Part shown: piece after piece, positions 8,265-17,509 of the stretch
Layout of the letters: each line of letters opens with the position of its first letter
How positions within the stretch are numbered: position 1 is the stretch's first letter
From: Halobacillus naozhouensis
GTDB lineage: Bacteria; Bacillota; Bacilli; Bacillales; Halobacillaceae
DNA: 64,000 nucleotides
Direction of reading: 5' to 3'
Assembly: GCF_029714185.1 (NCBI RefSeq)
Contig: NZ_CP121671.1
Coordinates: 1,860,001-1,924,000, forward strand
The notes under the pieces: model-generated
The model's database searches: none
What the model saw: the letters and a program-made list of their open reading frames with translations, nothing else
What the model was told of the DNA's origin: nothing
Translations under genes and position numbers: made by a program

Positions 8265-9140
8265 ATGGAAGTGGGAATCATTGGCGGTGGTGCAATTGGG
8301 TTACTGATAGCCTCACACTTACATGAAGTACATAAGGTGACCCTATACGTGAAAAGGGAAGAACAGCGTGAGGCTCTAAACAGAAACGGTGTGTTTTGTT
8401 CATCGTTACGTCATACTGCCTATGTGGATGTTCAGTTGTTTACAGGTCAGCGAATGGAACATGATCTCGTCATACTTGCTGTTAAACAGCAGTCATTAGG
8501 TTCGGTCATCGACAACCTGAGTACAGAAGCTGCATTACTTTTTCTCCAAAATGGGATGGACCACCTCGAACCCATTTCAAATCTATCTAATCCATGCCTG
8601 ATCGGAATCGTTGAGCATGGGGCTCTCAAGGAAAGGGATACGGATGTTCTTCATACGGGAAAAGGGAAGATCGTGATAGCCGCTCATCATGGTCTGGAAG
8701 CGATCGAAGATTGGGCAGCTAGATTATCAACTGCTGAGTTTCCGTTTGTAACGGGACAAGCGTACTTTCCGATTCTGGCTAAAAAACTGGTAGTGAACAC
8801 GGTCATCAATCCCTTGACAGCTCTTTTCCACGTGAACAATAGGGCGCTTATGGACAACCCTTCAATTCAATCATTAGCTAAACAGCTTTGTAAGGAAGCG
8901 TGCCATGTTCTTGATTTGTCCTATTCTGAGCAATGGGAACGGGTTGCGGCTGTTGCATACAATACGGGCGAGAATCAATCGTCGATGCTTCAAGATATTA
9001 GGCTCGGAAGGAAAACCGAAGTGGATGCAATTTGTGGGTATATTGTGAAGTCAGCTAAAGGAGAGGCGCCTTTTCATGAGTTTGTAATGGAAGCCATTCA
9101 TGCACTGGAAATACAATCGGATAGAGGAGAAGCGTTATGA
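8265..9140 (+). CDS. panE: 2-dehydropantoate 2-reductase family (YlbQ)
   Basis: NADPH-dependent reduction of ketopantoate to pantoate, on the route to pantothenate and CoA. The 291-residue protein shows the N-terminal Rossmann motif GIIGGGAIG (residues 4-12), then the C-terminal catalytic region AKKLVVNTVINPLTAL, which carries the Lys and Asn expected for KPR enzymes. It corresponds in position to B. subtilis ylbQ. The ATG start at 8265 follows a weak ribosome site (GAGGGAAT). It is the first gene of a short unit with the next membrane protein (ATGA overlap) and probably bshC. Paralogues exist in Bacillus, so activity on ketopantoate is probable but not proved. Confidence 0.85.
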   Translation: MEVGIIGGGAIGLLIASHLHEVHKVTLYVKREEQREALNRNGVFCSSLRHTAYVDVQLFTGQRMEHDLVILAVKQQSLGSVIDNLSTEAALLFLQNGMDHLEPISNLSNPCLIGIVEHGALKERDTDVLHTGKGKIVIAAHHGLEAIEDWAARLSTAEFPFVTGQAYFPILAKKLVVNTVINPLTALFHVNNRALMDNPSIQSLAKQLCKEACHVLDLSYSEQWERVAAVAYNTGENQSSMLQDIRLGRKTEVDAICGYIVKSAKGEAPFHEFVMEAIHALEIQSDRGEAL

Positions 9141-9517
9141 CGAATGCTTTCATCTATATGATTGCCGCTTTAGTAACTATGCCGCTGCTATTTTTATGGA
9201 TTAGTTATTTTATTGCTATGAAATGGCATCGTTCTAAGAAAAAGGCCGTTCGGCAGTGCACGCAGTATACTGTTCCGTTTCTAGTATTAGGTATTCACGT
9301 TTTGCTGCTTGTTTTATTTGAGGAGAGTTATTTGTCCTGGATCATAATTTTTTTACTGGTCATTCTAAGCTTGTCTGTTATTATTCAGTATAAAATTTAT
9401 GAAGAAGTTCAGCTGGGGCGGACATTCAAAGTATTTCTGAGGCTTAGCTTTGTAATGCTGCTGGCCGTGTATATGGGCTTGACGGTGTATGGGCTAGCTG
9501 GCAGGATGCTTCTTTGA
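9137..9517 (+). CDS. DUF3397-like small membrane protein
   Basis: 126 residues, very hydrophobic, with four likely membrane helices (about residues 5-27, 44-61, 65-84 and 97-118) separated by short basic stretches such as KWHRSKKKAVR. It resembles the DUF3397 proteins found upstream of bshC in Bacillaceae; this label is from context and composition. Its ATG overlaps the panE stop by four bases, indicating co-translation. No function is known. Confidence 0.7.
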   Translation: MTNAFIYMIAALVTMPLLFLWISYFIAMKWHRSKKKAVRQCTQYTVPFLVLGIHVLLLVLFEESYLSWIIIFLLVILSLSVIIQYKIYEEVQLGRTFKVFLRLSFVMLLAVYMGLTVYGLAGRMLL

Positions 9518-9667
9518 AGACATTGGTGGGATGCAGAGAAGCCAATCTCTTCCCGATTTTCCGTAGAGATATCTTCTGGAGCAAACAGATTAGGTGAACT
9601 ATCCGGCGCTTTTTTGTACAATACATAAGGGTACATAACAACCTGAGCATAAAAGGAGAAGTTCATC

Positions 9668-11293
9668 ATGCGAATCGATCCCGTCAAACTAAATCAGAAG
9701 AATGTTTTAGTAAACGATTATTTTCATCATTATAAAAATGTGGAAGATAAATTTGAATACAATCCTCATCATGAAGATACCCTACGAAAACGAGCCGATT
9801 ATGTGCAGGAGCGCACATACAATCGTGATGGCCTGGCTGATACGCTCACAGAGATGAATGAGCAGTGGGGAGCCCCGTCCCGAACCTTTACCTCGATTGA
9901 AAAGCTCCGGGATAACAAAACGATGGCTGTAGTGGCTGGTCAGCAGGCCGGGCTGTTGACAGGGCCGCTGTACACGGTTCATAAAATTATTTCAGTGATT
10001 CAGCTCGCGAAACAACAGGAGAAGCAGCTTGGAACGCCCGTGGCTCCAGTCTTTTGGATCGCTGGAGAAGACCATGACTTTGCTGAGATTAACCATGTGA
10101 TGATGAAGAGCGAACAAAGAATGAAGAAAATTCAGCTGCAGCTACAGGCTGACCAGAAAGCTTCGGTGTCAGATCTGCCTTTTGATCGCGAAGCTGTAGA
10201 TTCCTGGTTACAGAAGGTCTTCGCTGAAGTAAAGGAAACAGAAATCACTCGCGATTTTTATCAAACAGTGGTCAGGCACATGCATCAATCCTCGAGCTAT
10301 AGCGAGTTCTTTGCGCGTCTGCTCTATCAGCTGTTTAGTGAAGAGGGGTTAATTATCGTTGATGCACATCATCAGAGCATTCGTCAACTGGAATCTGGGT
10401 ATTTTGAGCAGATGATTGATGAAAATGAAACCATTGCAGCAGGTGTCTCGGCAGCAATTCAGCGAAATAGACAGCAAGGCTATCCAGTGTCATTAGATAG
10501 TGAGGCAGACGATGCTCATTTGTTCTACCATCACAGAGGGGAACGAGTTTTGCTTACGAGAAACGAAGAGGGAACCTTTCATGGCAAAAAGAATGAAGTG
10601 GAGAAGACAAAAGCCGAACTGCTTCAAATCGCCAGGGAAACACCGTGGCAGTTAAGTAACAATGTGGTTACAAGACCTCTTATGCAGGAATTCTTGTTTC
10701 CTGTACTGTCCTTCATTGGCGGCCCAGGTGAAATCAGCTATTGGTCTGTACTCAAACCAGCTTTTCAGGCACTGGAGTTACAAATGCCGCCTGTGTATCC
10801 GCGATTATCTTTTACGCTGATTGATCGAAAGGCTGAAGCATCGCTTGCAGAACTGCAGCTGGATGTGAAGCAAGTTCTTGAACGTGGGACTGCGAGTGAG
10901 AAGGTGAAGTGGCTGGCGGCAACGAGCAATCCGCCTATTGAACGCATAAGTGAGCAGGTTAAACATGAAATGGAAGACATTCACCAGCCGCTCCGTGAAA
11001 AAGCCTCTGAACTCGGGCCTGATCTTGAAGCGCTGGCGGAGAAGAATTTAGGTTATCTCAAGCAAATGGTGGAGTTTTTAGAACATCGTATGCTTCAATC
11101 GATTGAAGAAAAATACGAACATGAAATGAAGACATTTAAAGAGCTGGATCTGCTGCTTCACCCCGAAGGAGGATTACAGGAAAGAGTGTGGAGCATTACC
11201 CCGTGGGTAAACACATACGGAATGGATGTATTTAAGCGGATCAATGACCATCATCTTTCCTTTACTCACACGCATTACGTGGTGTATGTGTAA
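9668..11293 (+). CDS. bshC: Bacillithiol biosynthesis cysteine-adding enzyme BshC
   Basis: Last step of bacillithiol synthesis: joins cysteine to glucosaminyl malate. At 541 residues it has normal length for BshC (formerly YllA). Family segments seen: AGQQAGLLTGPLYTVHK, PVFWIAGEDHDFAEI (the HxGH-like nucleotidyltransferase-type core), TRPLMQEFLFPVLSFIGG and a C-terminal coiled coil (about residues 430-490) used for dimerisation. It starts at ATG 9668 after AAAAGGAGA. It lies between panE and mraZ as in B. subtilis and ends at its own terminator. Presence of bshC implies low-molecular-weight thiol metabolism of the Firmicute type. Confidence 0.95.
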   Translation: MRIDPVKLNQKNVLVNDYFHHYKNVEDKFEYNPHHEDTLRKRADYVQERTYNRDGLADTLTEMNEQWGAPSRTFTSIEKLRDNKTMAVVAGQQAGLLTGPLYTVHKIISVIQLAKQQEKQLGTPVAPVFWIAGEDHDFAEINHVMMKSEQRMKKIQLQLQADQKASVSDLPFDREAVDSWLQKVFAEVKETEITRDFYQTVVRHMHQSSSYSEFFARLLYQLFSEEGLIIVDAHHQSIRQLESGYFEQMIDENETIAAGVSAAIQRNRQQGYPVSLDSEADDAHLFYHHRGERVLLTRNEEGTFHGKKNEVEKTKAELLQIARETPWQLSNNVVTRPLMQEFLFPVLSFIGGPGEISYWSVLKPAFQALELQMPPVYPRLSFTLIDRKAEASLAELQLDVKQVLERGTASEKVKWLAATSNPPIERISEQVKHEMEDIHQPLREKASELGPDLEALAEKNLGYLKQMVEFLEHRMLQSIEEKYEHEMKTFKELDLLLHPEGGLQERVWSITPWVNTYGMDVFKRINDHHLSFTHTHYVVYV

Positions 11294-11339
11294 CGCCCTC
11301 CACAATCCCCCACAATGGAATAAGGAAAGAAAAACTTTG

Positions 11340-11372
11340 AAAATCTTGCCTTCCAGGCAGGATTTTTTTATT
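11340..11372 (+). terminator. Terminator between bshC and mraZ
   Basis: AAATCTTGCCT and AGGCAGGATTT pair around a three-base loop with one G-T pair and are followed by a T-rich run. It separates bshC from the division cluster. Confidence 0.8.
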
Positions 11373-11396
11373 ATTTAAAGAATGATATAAAAGTAA

Positions 11397-11420
11397 GTGG
11401 TGAAAAGTGGGGCAATGTGG
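11397..11420 (+). promoter_or_regulatory. Three MraZ boxes (GTGG repeats, 10-bp period)
   Basis: GTGG occurs at 11397, 11407 and 11417, an exact 10-bp spacing, within the 60 bases before mraZ and just after a -10-like TATAAA (11385-11390). MraZ is known to bind tandem GTG-containing boxes spaced by one helical turn upstream of its own gene, so this is the likely autoregulatory operator of the dcw cluster. Confidence 0.75.
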
Positions 11421-11451
11421 TAGGATGAATGTAGAAGGTGGGGAAGAGTCT

Positions 11452-11883
11452 ATGTTCATGGGCGAATTTCAACATAACATTGATACCAAAGGACGAATTA
11501 TCGTACCTTCTAAATTTCGTGATGAACTCCAGGACGGCTTTGTGCTGACAAGGGGTTTGGACCAGTGTTTATTTGCCTATCCTATGAATGAGTGGAAGTT
11601 GCTTGAAGAGAAACTGAAAAAGCTTCCATTAACGAAGAAAGACGCCCGTGCCTTCACAAGGTTTTTCTTATCGGGGGCTGTTGAATGTGAAGTGGATAAA
11701 CAGGGAAGAATTAATATCCCTCCACCGCTTCGAAAGCATGCATTGCTCGATAAGGAATGTGTTGTAATTGGTGTTTCTAACCGTATTGAATTCTGGAGTA
11801 AGGATCAGTGGGAAACGTATTTCGAAGCATCCGAAGAATCTTTCTCTGAGATTGCAGAAAATATGCTTGATTTTGATATTTGA
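11452..11883 (+). CDS. mraZ: Transcriptional regulator MraZ
   Basis: 143-residue DNA-binding protein with two AbrB/SpoVT-like halves, each carrying the conserved DxxGR turn: DTKGRIIVPSKFRDEL (about residues 11-26) and DKQGRINIPPPLRKHA (about 82-97). It forms rings and regulates its own operon. The start at ATG 11452 (MFMGEFQHN) follows GGTGGGGAAGAG; the frame is open back to 11407, but the family begins at MFMGEF. First gene of the division and wall cluster, 24 bases ahead of rsmH, with probable binding sites at 11397-11420. Confidence 0.97.
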   Translation: MFMGEFQHNIDTKGRIIVPSKFRDELQDGFVLTRGLDQCLFAYPMNEWKLLEEKLKKLPLTKKDARAFTRFFLSGAVECEVDKQGRINIPPPLRKHALLDKECVVIGVSNRIEFWSKDQWETYFEASEESFSEIAENMLDFDI

Positions 11884-11907
11884 TTGATAGAAGAAACGAG
11901 TGAGTAC

Positions 11908-12888
11908 ATGTTCGAACATTATAGTGTGTTAAAAGAAGAAACGATTAAAGGGTTACATATCCGGCCGAACGGTGTGTATGTAGATTGTACATTGGGTGGG
12001 GGAGGACACTCGGAAGAGATCGCTTCCCGGCTCGGGGAAGGCGGGCAGTTAATCGCCTTTGACCAGGATGAGCATGCACTCGAAGCGGCGCGTGAAAGAT
12101 TAGCCCCTTATCGTGAACAAATCACCTTTGTTCATGCCAACTTCAGGCAATTGGAAGAGAAAGTGGCAGAACTGGGCTACGACCAGGTGGATGGCATCGT
12201 TTATGACCTTGGTGTTTCAAGCCCGCAGCTTGATGTGGCTGAGCGAGGGTTCAGTTATCACAATGATGCTCCTCTTGATATGAGGATGAACCAGTCAGAT
12301 GAATTATCAGCTTGGCATGTGATTAATGAATGGTCCTATGAGCACCTCGTTCGCATCTTCTTTAAATATGGAGAAGAAAAATTTTCTAAACAGATTGCCA
12401 GAAAAATCGAGGCAGCCCGAGAACAGCAGGCGATAGAAACGACAGATCAGCTTGTAGACCTCATTAAAGAAGGGATTCCGGCTCCGGCACGAAGAAAAGG
12501 CGGCCACCCTGCTAAACGAGTGTTTCAGGCGATCAGGATTGCTGTCAATGACGAGCTGGGAGCTTTTCAAGATACATTGCATCAGGCAGCCAGAGTGGTA
12601 GGGGTGGAAGGACGAATCGCTGTTATCACATTCCATTCACTTGAAGATCGTTTGTGCAAACAAACCTTTAAGAAATGGAGTTCGAACCCACCATTGCCTA
12701 AGAATATTCCGGTTATTCCGGAGGACAAGCAGCCTCCGTTTACCTTAATTACAAGAAAACCGATTACAGCTGACAATCATGAGCTTGAAGACAATAGACG
12801 GTCGCGATCAGCCAAGCTTCGTGTAGTAGAAAAAGTAAAACCATGGTCAGAAGAATTTAAATTTGAAGAAGGGTGGAAGCAAACATGA
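11908..12888 (+). CDS. rsmH: 16S rRNA (cytosine1402-N4)-methyltransferase RsmH (MraW)
   Basis: Methylates N4 of C1402 in the ribosomal P site using S-adenosylmethionine. 326 residues. The SAM-binding motif VDCTLGGGGHSEEI (about residues 24-37), DLGVSSPQLD and the C-terminal TFHSLEDRL and RRSRSAKLRV segments are diagnostic. The ATG at 11908 (MFEHYSVLKEE) is chosen by family alignment over an in-frame TTG at 11884; its ribosome site is weak (GAGTGAG), suggesting translational dependence on mraZ. The stop overlaps the ftsL start (ATGA). Confidence 0.97.
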   Translation: MFEHYSVLKEETIKGLHIRPNGVYVDCTLGGGGHSEEIASRLGEGGQLIAFDQDEHALEAARERLAPYREQITFVHANFRQLEEKVAELGYDQVDGIVYDLGVSSPQLDVAERGFSYHNDAPLDMRMNQSDELSAWHVINEWSYEHLVRIFFKYGEEKFSKQIARKIEAAREQQAIETTDQLVDLIKEGIPAPARRKGGHPAKRVFQAIRIAVNDELGAFQDTLHQAARVVGVEGRIAVITFHSLEDRLCKQTFKKWSSNPPLPKNIPVIPEDKQPPFTLITRKPITADNHELEDNRRSRSAKLRVVEKVKPWSEEFKFEEGWKQT

Positions 12889-13253
12889 GCACTGAAAGAG
12901 TAAGAGATTTGCAACAGCCTGTACAAGAACCGAATAAGAAACAGCAGCCTAAAGTAAAAATCCATAAAAAGCAATGGATCAGTACAGGAGAAAAGTTTTT
13001 ATACAGCGCTTTTACAGGAGTCGTTGTCGCTGCTTCTATCTTTATGGTTAACTTTACCTCTTCGACTGACACCTTAAACCGAAATATTCAGGAACTTGAA
13101 CAAGAAGTGAAACAGCAGGCAGCACATAATGAAACTCTTGCCTACCAGGTGAAAGAGTTAAGTAACCCGGACCGTATCCTCGAAATTGCCAAAGAACATG
13201 GCTTGGATATCCAGAATGCCAAAGTTAAGCAGGCTGGTTACCTAGGAAACTAA
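12885..13253 (+). CDS. ftsL: Cell division protein FtsL
   Basis: 122-residue bitopic divisome protein: a basic cytoplasmic N-terminus (residues 1-40), one membrane helix (about 44-62) and an extracellular coiled coil (about 67-105) that pairs with DivIC and, through it, DivIB. It scaffolds and activates septal peptidoglycan synthesis. The ATG at 12885 overlaps the rsmH stop, and GAAGGG lies at the right distance. FtsL is poorly conserved, so the call rests on length, topology and position between rsmH and pbpB. Confidence 0.93.
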   Translation: MSTERVRDLQQPVQEPNKKQQPKVKIHKKQWISTGEKFLYSAFTGVVVAASIFMVNFTSSTDTLNRNIQELEQEVKQQAAHNETLAYQVKELSNPDRILEIAKEHGLDIQNAKVKQAGYLGN

Positions 13254-13275
13254 CTTCATAGAAGGTGGTGTCTTT

Positions 13276-15414
13276 ATGAAAAGTCCCAATACACATAAAG
13301 GTGCCGCTTTGTTGATCATTCTCTTTTCAATCATGTTCCTTATTATTGCCGGGCGTTTTCTGTATATTGAAACAACGGCTGAAGTAGAAGGGGTTAACCT
13401 GGAAAAATGGGCTGAAAACAGTCGAACAACCTCCTATCAGTTAGACGCAAGCCGCGGTAAAATTTTTGACAAAAATGGAATGGTGCTGGCGTATGACCGT
13501 CCCACCTTTCGCTTATATGCCATTGTTGATCCTGCTTTTACAACTAATGAAGAGGATCCTAAACATGTGGATGATATTGAGGAAACAGCATCGAAGCTGG
13601 CTCCAATATTAGATATGGATGCTGCAGAGATGGCCGAGACGATGGAGGAAGCTCAGGAGGCTGGAAGATTCCAGGTTGAGTTTGGAAGCAAAGGCCGGGA
13701 GATCCCCCGTAAGACTATGAAAAAAATAAAGGAAATGAATTTAAGCGGAATAAAGTTTGATCAAAGATCTAAGCGGTATTATCCAAACGGAAAATTCGCC
13801 TCGAACATCATCGGTTTTGCTCAGACGAAAAACGGGCATATCAACGGTGTAACTGGTGTTGAAAAGCAGATGGAGGAATATTTAGAAGGCGAAAAAGGTA
13901 AGATTTCTTATAAACGTGATAAATATGGAGTCAAGCTTCTGGATCCGAACGAAATATTGAAGCCGCCGGATGATGGGGAAAGTGTCCATCTCACCATTGA
14001 CCAGAAGATCCAAACCTTCTTGGAAGATGCGATGACTTCTGTCCAGGAACAGTACAAGCCGAAGAAAATCATGGCAGCTGTCATGGACCCGGATACCGGG
14101 CAAATTTTGGCCATGAGTAATCGGCCAAGTTATAACCCGAATGATATTGGTGATGTGGAGAACTGGTACAATGACGTCATTTCCTACCCATTTGAACCAG
14201 GATCTACCATGAAAATGTTCACTTGGGCCGCCGCGATTGAAGAAGGGGTCTATAATGGGAAAGAGCAATTTAAATCCGGTTCGTATGATATCGGAGAGGA
14301 TTACAAAGCCATTCATGATCACAATTACGACGGATGGGGAAAAATCTCATTTAACGAAGGGTTCAGACGTTCCTCTAATGTGGCTGCAGCTATTTTAGCA
14401 ATGGAAAAGATTGGACCACAGACATTTAGAGAATATCTGTCCGACTTCCATTTTGATCAGAAAACAGGCATTGACCTGCCTGGCGAAGCTAAAGGCAAGA
14501 TCCTTTACAAGTGGCCGATTGAGAAAGTGACGACATCATTTGGACAGGGTACAACAACGACACCTATCCAATTGATGACAGCCGCTACCTCTATTGCGAA
14601 TGACGGTAAAATGATGCGTCCGTATGTGCTTTCCAAAATTACCGGAAGTGATTCTGATAAAACGATTAAAATAAGTGAACCTGAAGTGATTGGCGAACCG
14701 ATCTCTGCTGACACTGCCAAGAAAATGCGTGATTTATTAGGCAGTGTGGTTACAGGCGAACATGGGACAGGGGCACCGTATAAATTAGGTGATTATTCTG
14801 TGGCCGGTAAAACCGGTACAGCGCAAATTCCGGGTCCAAATGGCGGGTACATGACTGGAAGAGAGAACTACATCTTCTCATTCCTTGGAATGGCGCCTAA
14901 AAAGGATCCTGAACTCCTCATGTATGTGGCTGTACAGCAGCCAGAGCTTGAGCCGACTGAGACTGGGTCTGAGCCTGTGTCTTATATCTTTAATACCGTC
15001 ATGGAGAACAGCCTGCATTATTTGGATATTAACCCAGACAAGAATAATGACCAGCAGGTTAAGACACAGGAGCTTAAAGATGTGACGAACATGTCCACGA
15101 AAGATGCCGTCGCTCAATTGCAAAAAACGTACGAGCATGTCTCCGTAGTTGGGAACGGCGGGAAAGTCGAAGCCACTCTCCCAGAAGCAGGGACGACAAC
15201 GCTAAATGGCGAGCGTATCATTGTCATTACCGATCAGCCGAAAATGCCTGACCTGACAGGATGGTCATTACGGGATGTTCAAAGGCTGGCAGACTATTTT
15301 AATTTAAAAATGGAAACAATGGGCAGTGGATATGTCGTGAAGCAAAGTATCGCAAAAGGTTCAAAACTTAAAGATGATGGTTATCTTGTGGTAGAACTTT
15401 CGCCGCCCGAGTAA
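13276..15414 (+). CDS. pbpB: Penicillin-binding protein 2B (septal transpeptidase, PASTA)
   Basis: Class B PBP, the septum-specific transpeptidase. 712 residues: short cytoplasmic tail, membrane anchor (about 10-28), pedestal domain, transpeptidase domain and C-terminal PASTA repeats (about 590-712). Active-site motifs are all present: SxxK as S310-T-M-K313 in EPGSTMKMF, SSN near residue 366 and KTG in GKTGTAQ near 512. It partners the SEDS glycosyltransferase FtsW and the FtsL-DivIB-DivIC complex. The ATG follows GAAGGTGGTG. It lies between ftsL and spoVD exactly as in B. subtilis. Confidence 0.96.
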   Translation: MKSPNTHKGAALLIILFSIMFLIIAGRFLYIETTAEVEGVNLEKWAENSRTTSYQLDASRGKIFDKNGMVLAYDRPTFRLYAIVDPAFTTNEEDPKHVDDIEETASKLAPILDMDAAEMAETMEEAQEAGRFQVEFGSKGREIPRKTMKKIKEMNLSGIKFDQRSKRYYPNGKFASNIIGFAQTKNGHINGVTGVEKQMEEYLEGEKGKISYKRDKYGVKLLDPNEILKPPDDGESVHLTIDQKIQTFLEDAMTSVQEQYKPKKIMAAVMDPDTGQILAMSNRPSYNPNDIGDVENWYNDVISYPFEPGSTMKMFTWAAAIEEGVYNGKEQFKSGSYDIGEDYKAIHDHNYDGWGKISFNEGFRRSSNVAAAILAMEKIGPQTFREYLSDFHFDQKTGIDLPGEAKGKILYKWPIEKVTTSFGQGTTTTPIQLMTAATSIANDGKMMRPYVLSKITGSDSDKTIKISEPEVIGEPISADTAKKMRDLLGSVVTGEHGTGAPYKLGDYSVAGKTGTAQIPGPNGGYMTGRENYIFSFLGMAPKKDPELLMYVAVQQPELEPTETGSEPVSYIFNTVMENSLHYLDINPDKNNDQQVKTQELKDVTNMSTKDAVAQLQKTYEHVSVVGNGGKVEATLPEAGTTTLNGERIIVITDQPKMPDLTGWSLRDVQRLADYFNLKMETMGSGYVVKQSIAKGSKLKDDGYLVVELSPPE

Positions 15415-15498
15415 CCCTAAATGAGCAGTGTTCTAATCGTTCTGTGATTGCATATAGTGATACAAGCCTACTCTATCGATTTTAAAGGAGTTATGGAT

Positions 15499-17424
15499 AT
15501 GAGGAGAGTATCACAAGTAGTCGTCAGAAAACGTTTAGTCACTGTTTTTTTAGTGGGATTACTTATTTTTACAACGATTGCCGGTCGGTTAGGGTATGTT
15601 CAATTCGTGCTAAGCGACTTTCTAATCGCTAAGGCCGAGGAATCGTGGGGTCGGGATATTACTTTTGAGCCCGAGCGGGGGAGAATTTTAGGCACGAATG
15701 GGAAGGTACTCGTCGGTAACCAATCAGCGCCCACTGTTATGGTCGTACCCAGACAAATTAAAAAACCAGAAGAAACGGCACAAAAACTGGCCAAGATTCT
15801 CGATATGAGCGTAGAGAAGGCCTATGAACATGTCACTAACCAAGTATCGATTGAGAGAATCAATCCGGAAGGCCGGAAAATATCTGAAGATCAAGCGGAA
15901 GCCATCCAGTCTCTAAACATCCCTGGTGTATATATAGCTGAAGATTCCAAGCGCTATTATCCACATGGTGCTTTTCTTTCGCATGTACTAGGGTTCAGCG
16001 GAATTGATAATCAGGGGCTGCTTGGACTGGAAGCCTATTATGATGAGAAACTTAGCGGTGAGAAAGGCGCTCTTTCCTTCTTTTCTGATGCAAAAGGGAA
16101 GCGAATGCCTGACATTGCTGATGTGTACAAACCCCCTGTTGATGGGAAGGACCTACGTTTGACCATTGACTATAAGGTGCAGTCGATCATTGAGCGTGAG
16201 TTGGATTTAGCTGTTGAGAAGTACAACCCTGACGGTGCCCTGGCTATTGCTGTTGACCCGGACACTGGAAAAGTAATGGCAATGTCATCGCGGCCTAATT
16301 TCCATCCAGGCAATTATCAAAATGTTGATCCATCCGTTTACAACCGAAATTTACCGGTCTGGAGTACGTACGAGCCGGGGTCTACTTTCAAGATCATCAC
16401 ACTCGCAGCTGCCCTTGAGGAAGATGTAGTTGATTTACATGACGACCATTACCATGATGACGGGTCTATTAAAGTTGATGGCACTACCCTTCATTGCTGG
16501 AAGCGGGGCGGGCATGGCGAACAATCGTATCTTGATGTCGTGCAAAATTCATGTAACCCGGGGTTTGTCACCTTAGGGCAGAAACTAGGCAAAGAAAGCT
16601 TATTTGAATACATTAATCGGTTTGGCTTTGGTCAGAAAACAGGGATTGATTTACAAGGTGAAGGAAAAGGGATATTATTCAAACCAGAACGAGTCGGACC
16701 TGTTGAATTGGCAACAACCGCTTTCGGTCAAGGTGTTTCTGTTACCCCGATTCAGCAAGTAATGGCTGTAGCGGCCGCCGTAAACGGGGGGTACTATTAC
16801 GAACCTTATGTGCAGGAAGCGTGGCTCGACCCTGTCAGCGGAGAAGTATTGCAAAAAAATGAACCGGAAATGAAGAGACGTGTCATATCTGGAGAAACGT
16901 CGGAGCAAGTACGAAAAGCGCTTGAAAGTGTTGTGGCAAAAGGAACAGGTCGTGGCGCGTATGTAGAGGGCTATCGAGTAGGCGGGAAAACCGGTACCGC
17001 CCAGAAAGTGGGAGAGGATGGCCAGTATATGAGCAACAATCATATTGTCTCCTTTATTGGCTTTGCACCTGCTGATGACCCTGAACTCGTCGTTTATCTT
17101 GCCATTGATAATCCGAAAAATACAGTGCAGTTTGGGGGCGTAGTTGCGGCTCCGATTGTAGGAAATATCATGGAGGACAGTTTGCGTTCCCTGGGTGTTA
17201 AACCAAGAAAAGATGGTTTGGAGAAAGAGTATGCCTGGCCGGAAGAACCACTCGTTGAAGTTCCAGACGTGACTGGCATGGAAAAAGATGAACTGACTCA
17301 ATTTTTAACAACCCTGAAAATTAAAACTAGTGGGAAAGGTTCAGAAGTTGTTACGCAAGCGCCAGAAGCAGGGGTGAAAGTTCCGAGTGGATCCACTATA
17401 CGCGTCTACTTGGGCGAGGAATAA
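15499..17424 (+). CDS. spoVD: SpoVD, sporulation-specific class B penicillin-binding protein
   Basis: 641-residue transpeptidase needed for spore cortex synthesis together with SpoVE; it acts in the mother cell around the forespore. Membrane anchor at about residues 10-30, SxxK in YEPGSTFKII (Ser about 295), KTG in GGKTGTAQ (about 496) and one C-terminal PASTA repeat (about 583-641). Overall similarity to B. subtilis SpoVD is very high (RSKRYYP-like SKRYYPHGAFLSHVLGF, QNSCNPGF). ATG 15499 is preferred because AAAGGAG lies eight bases upstream; ATG 15493 is too close and the open frame to 15448 is not conserved. CATATAGT at 15451-15458 resembles a sigma-E -10, but the -35 is unclear. Confidence 0.95.
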   Translation: MRRVSQVVVRKRLVTVFLVGLLIFTTIAGRLGYVQFVLSDFLIAKAEESWGRDITFEPERGRILGTNGKVLVGNQSAPTVMVVPRQIKKPEETAQKLAKILDMSVEKAYEHVTNQVSIERINPEGRKISEDQAEAIQSLNIPGVYIAEDSKRYYPHGAFLSHVLGFSGIDNQGLLGLEAYYDEKLSGEKGALSFFSDAKGKRMPDIADVYKPPVDGKDLRLTIDYKVQSIIERELDLAVEKYNPDGALAIAVDPDTGKVMAMSSRPNFHPGNYQNVDPSVYNRNLPVWSTYEPGSTFKIITLAAALEEDVVDLHDDHYHDDGSIKVDGTTLHCWKRGGHGEQSYLDVVQNSCNPGFVTLGQKLGKESLFEYINRFGFGQKTGIDLQGEGKGILFKPERVGPVELATTAFGQGVSVTPIQQVMAVAAAVNGGYYYEPYVQEAWLDPVSGEVLQKNEPEMKRRVISGETSEQVRKALESVVAKGTGRGAYVEGYRVGGKTGTAQKVGEDGQYMSNNHIVSFIGFAPADDPELVVYLAIDNPKNTVQFGGVVAAPIVGNIMEDSLRSLGVKPRKDGLEKEYAWPEEPLVEVPDVTGMEKDELTQFLTTLKIKTSGKGSEVVTQAPEAGVKVPSGSTIRVYLGEE

Positions 17425-17467
17425 GTTGTCAAAATTCATTATAGAACGGTACAGCCGATTATATCTT

Positions 17468-17476
17468 TGCTATAAT
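17468..17476 (+). promoter_or_regulatory. Candidate extended -10 promoter of murE
   Basis: TGCTATAAT gives a consensus -10 (TATAAT, 17471-17476) with the TG extension, 34 bases before the murE start. It would let the precursor genes be expressed in growth independently of spoVD. Confidence 0.5.
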
Positions 17477-17509
17477 GAATGAGAATGTGGGAAAGTTAGG
17501 ATGATTAGA

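Noticed and set aside
16675..17301. 208-codon open frame on the minus strand inside spoVD
   Set aside because: Antisense to a highly conserved PBP domain; His/Phe-rich translation without family features.
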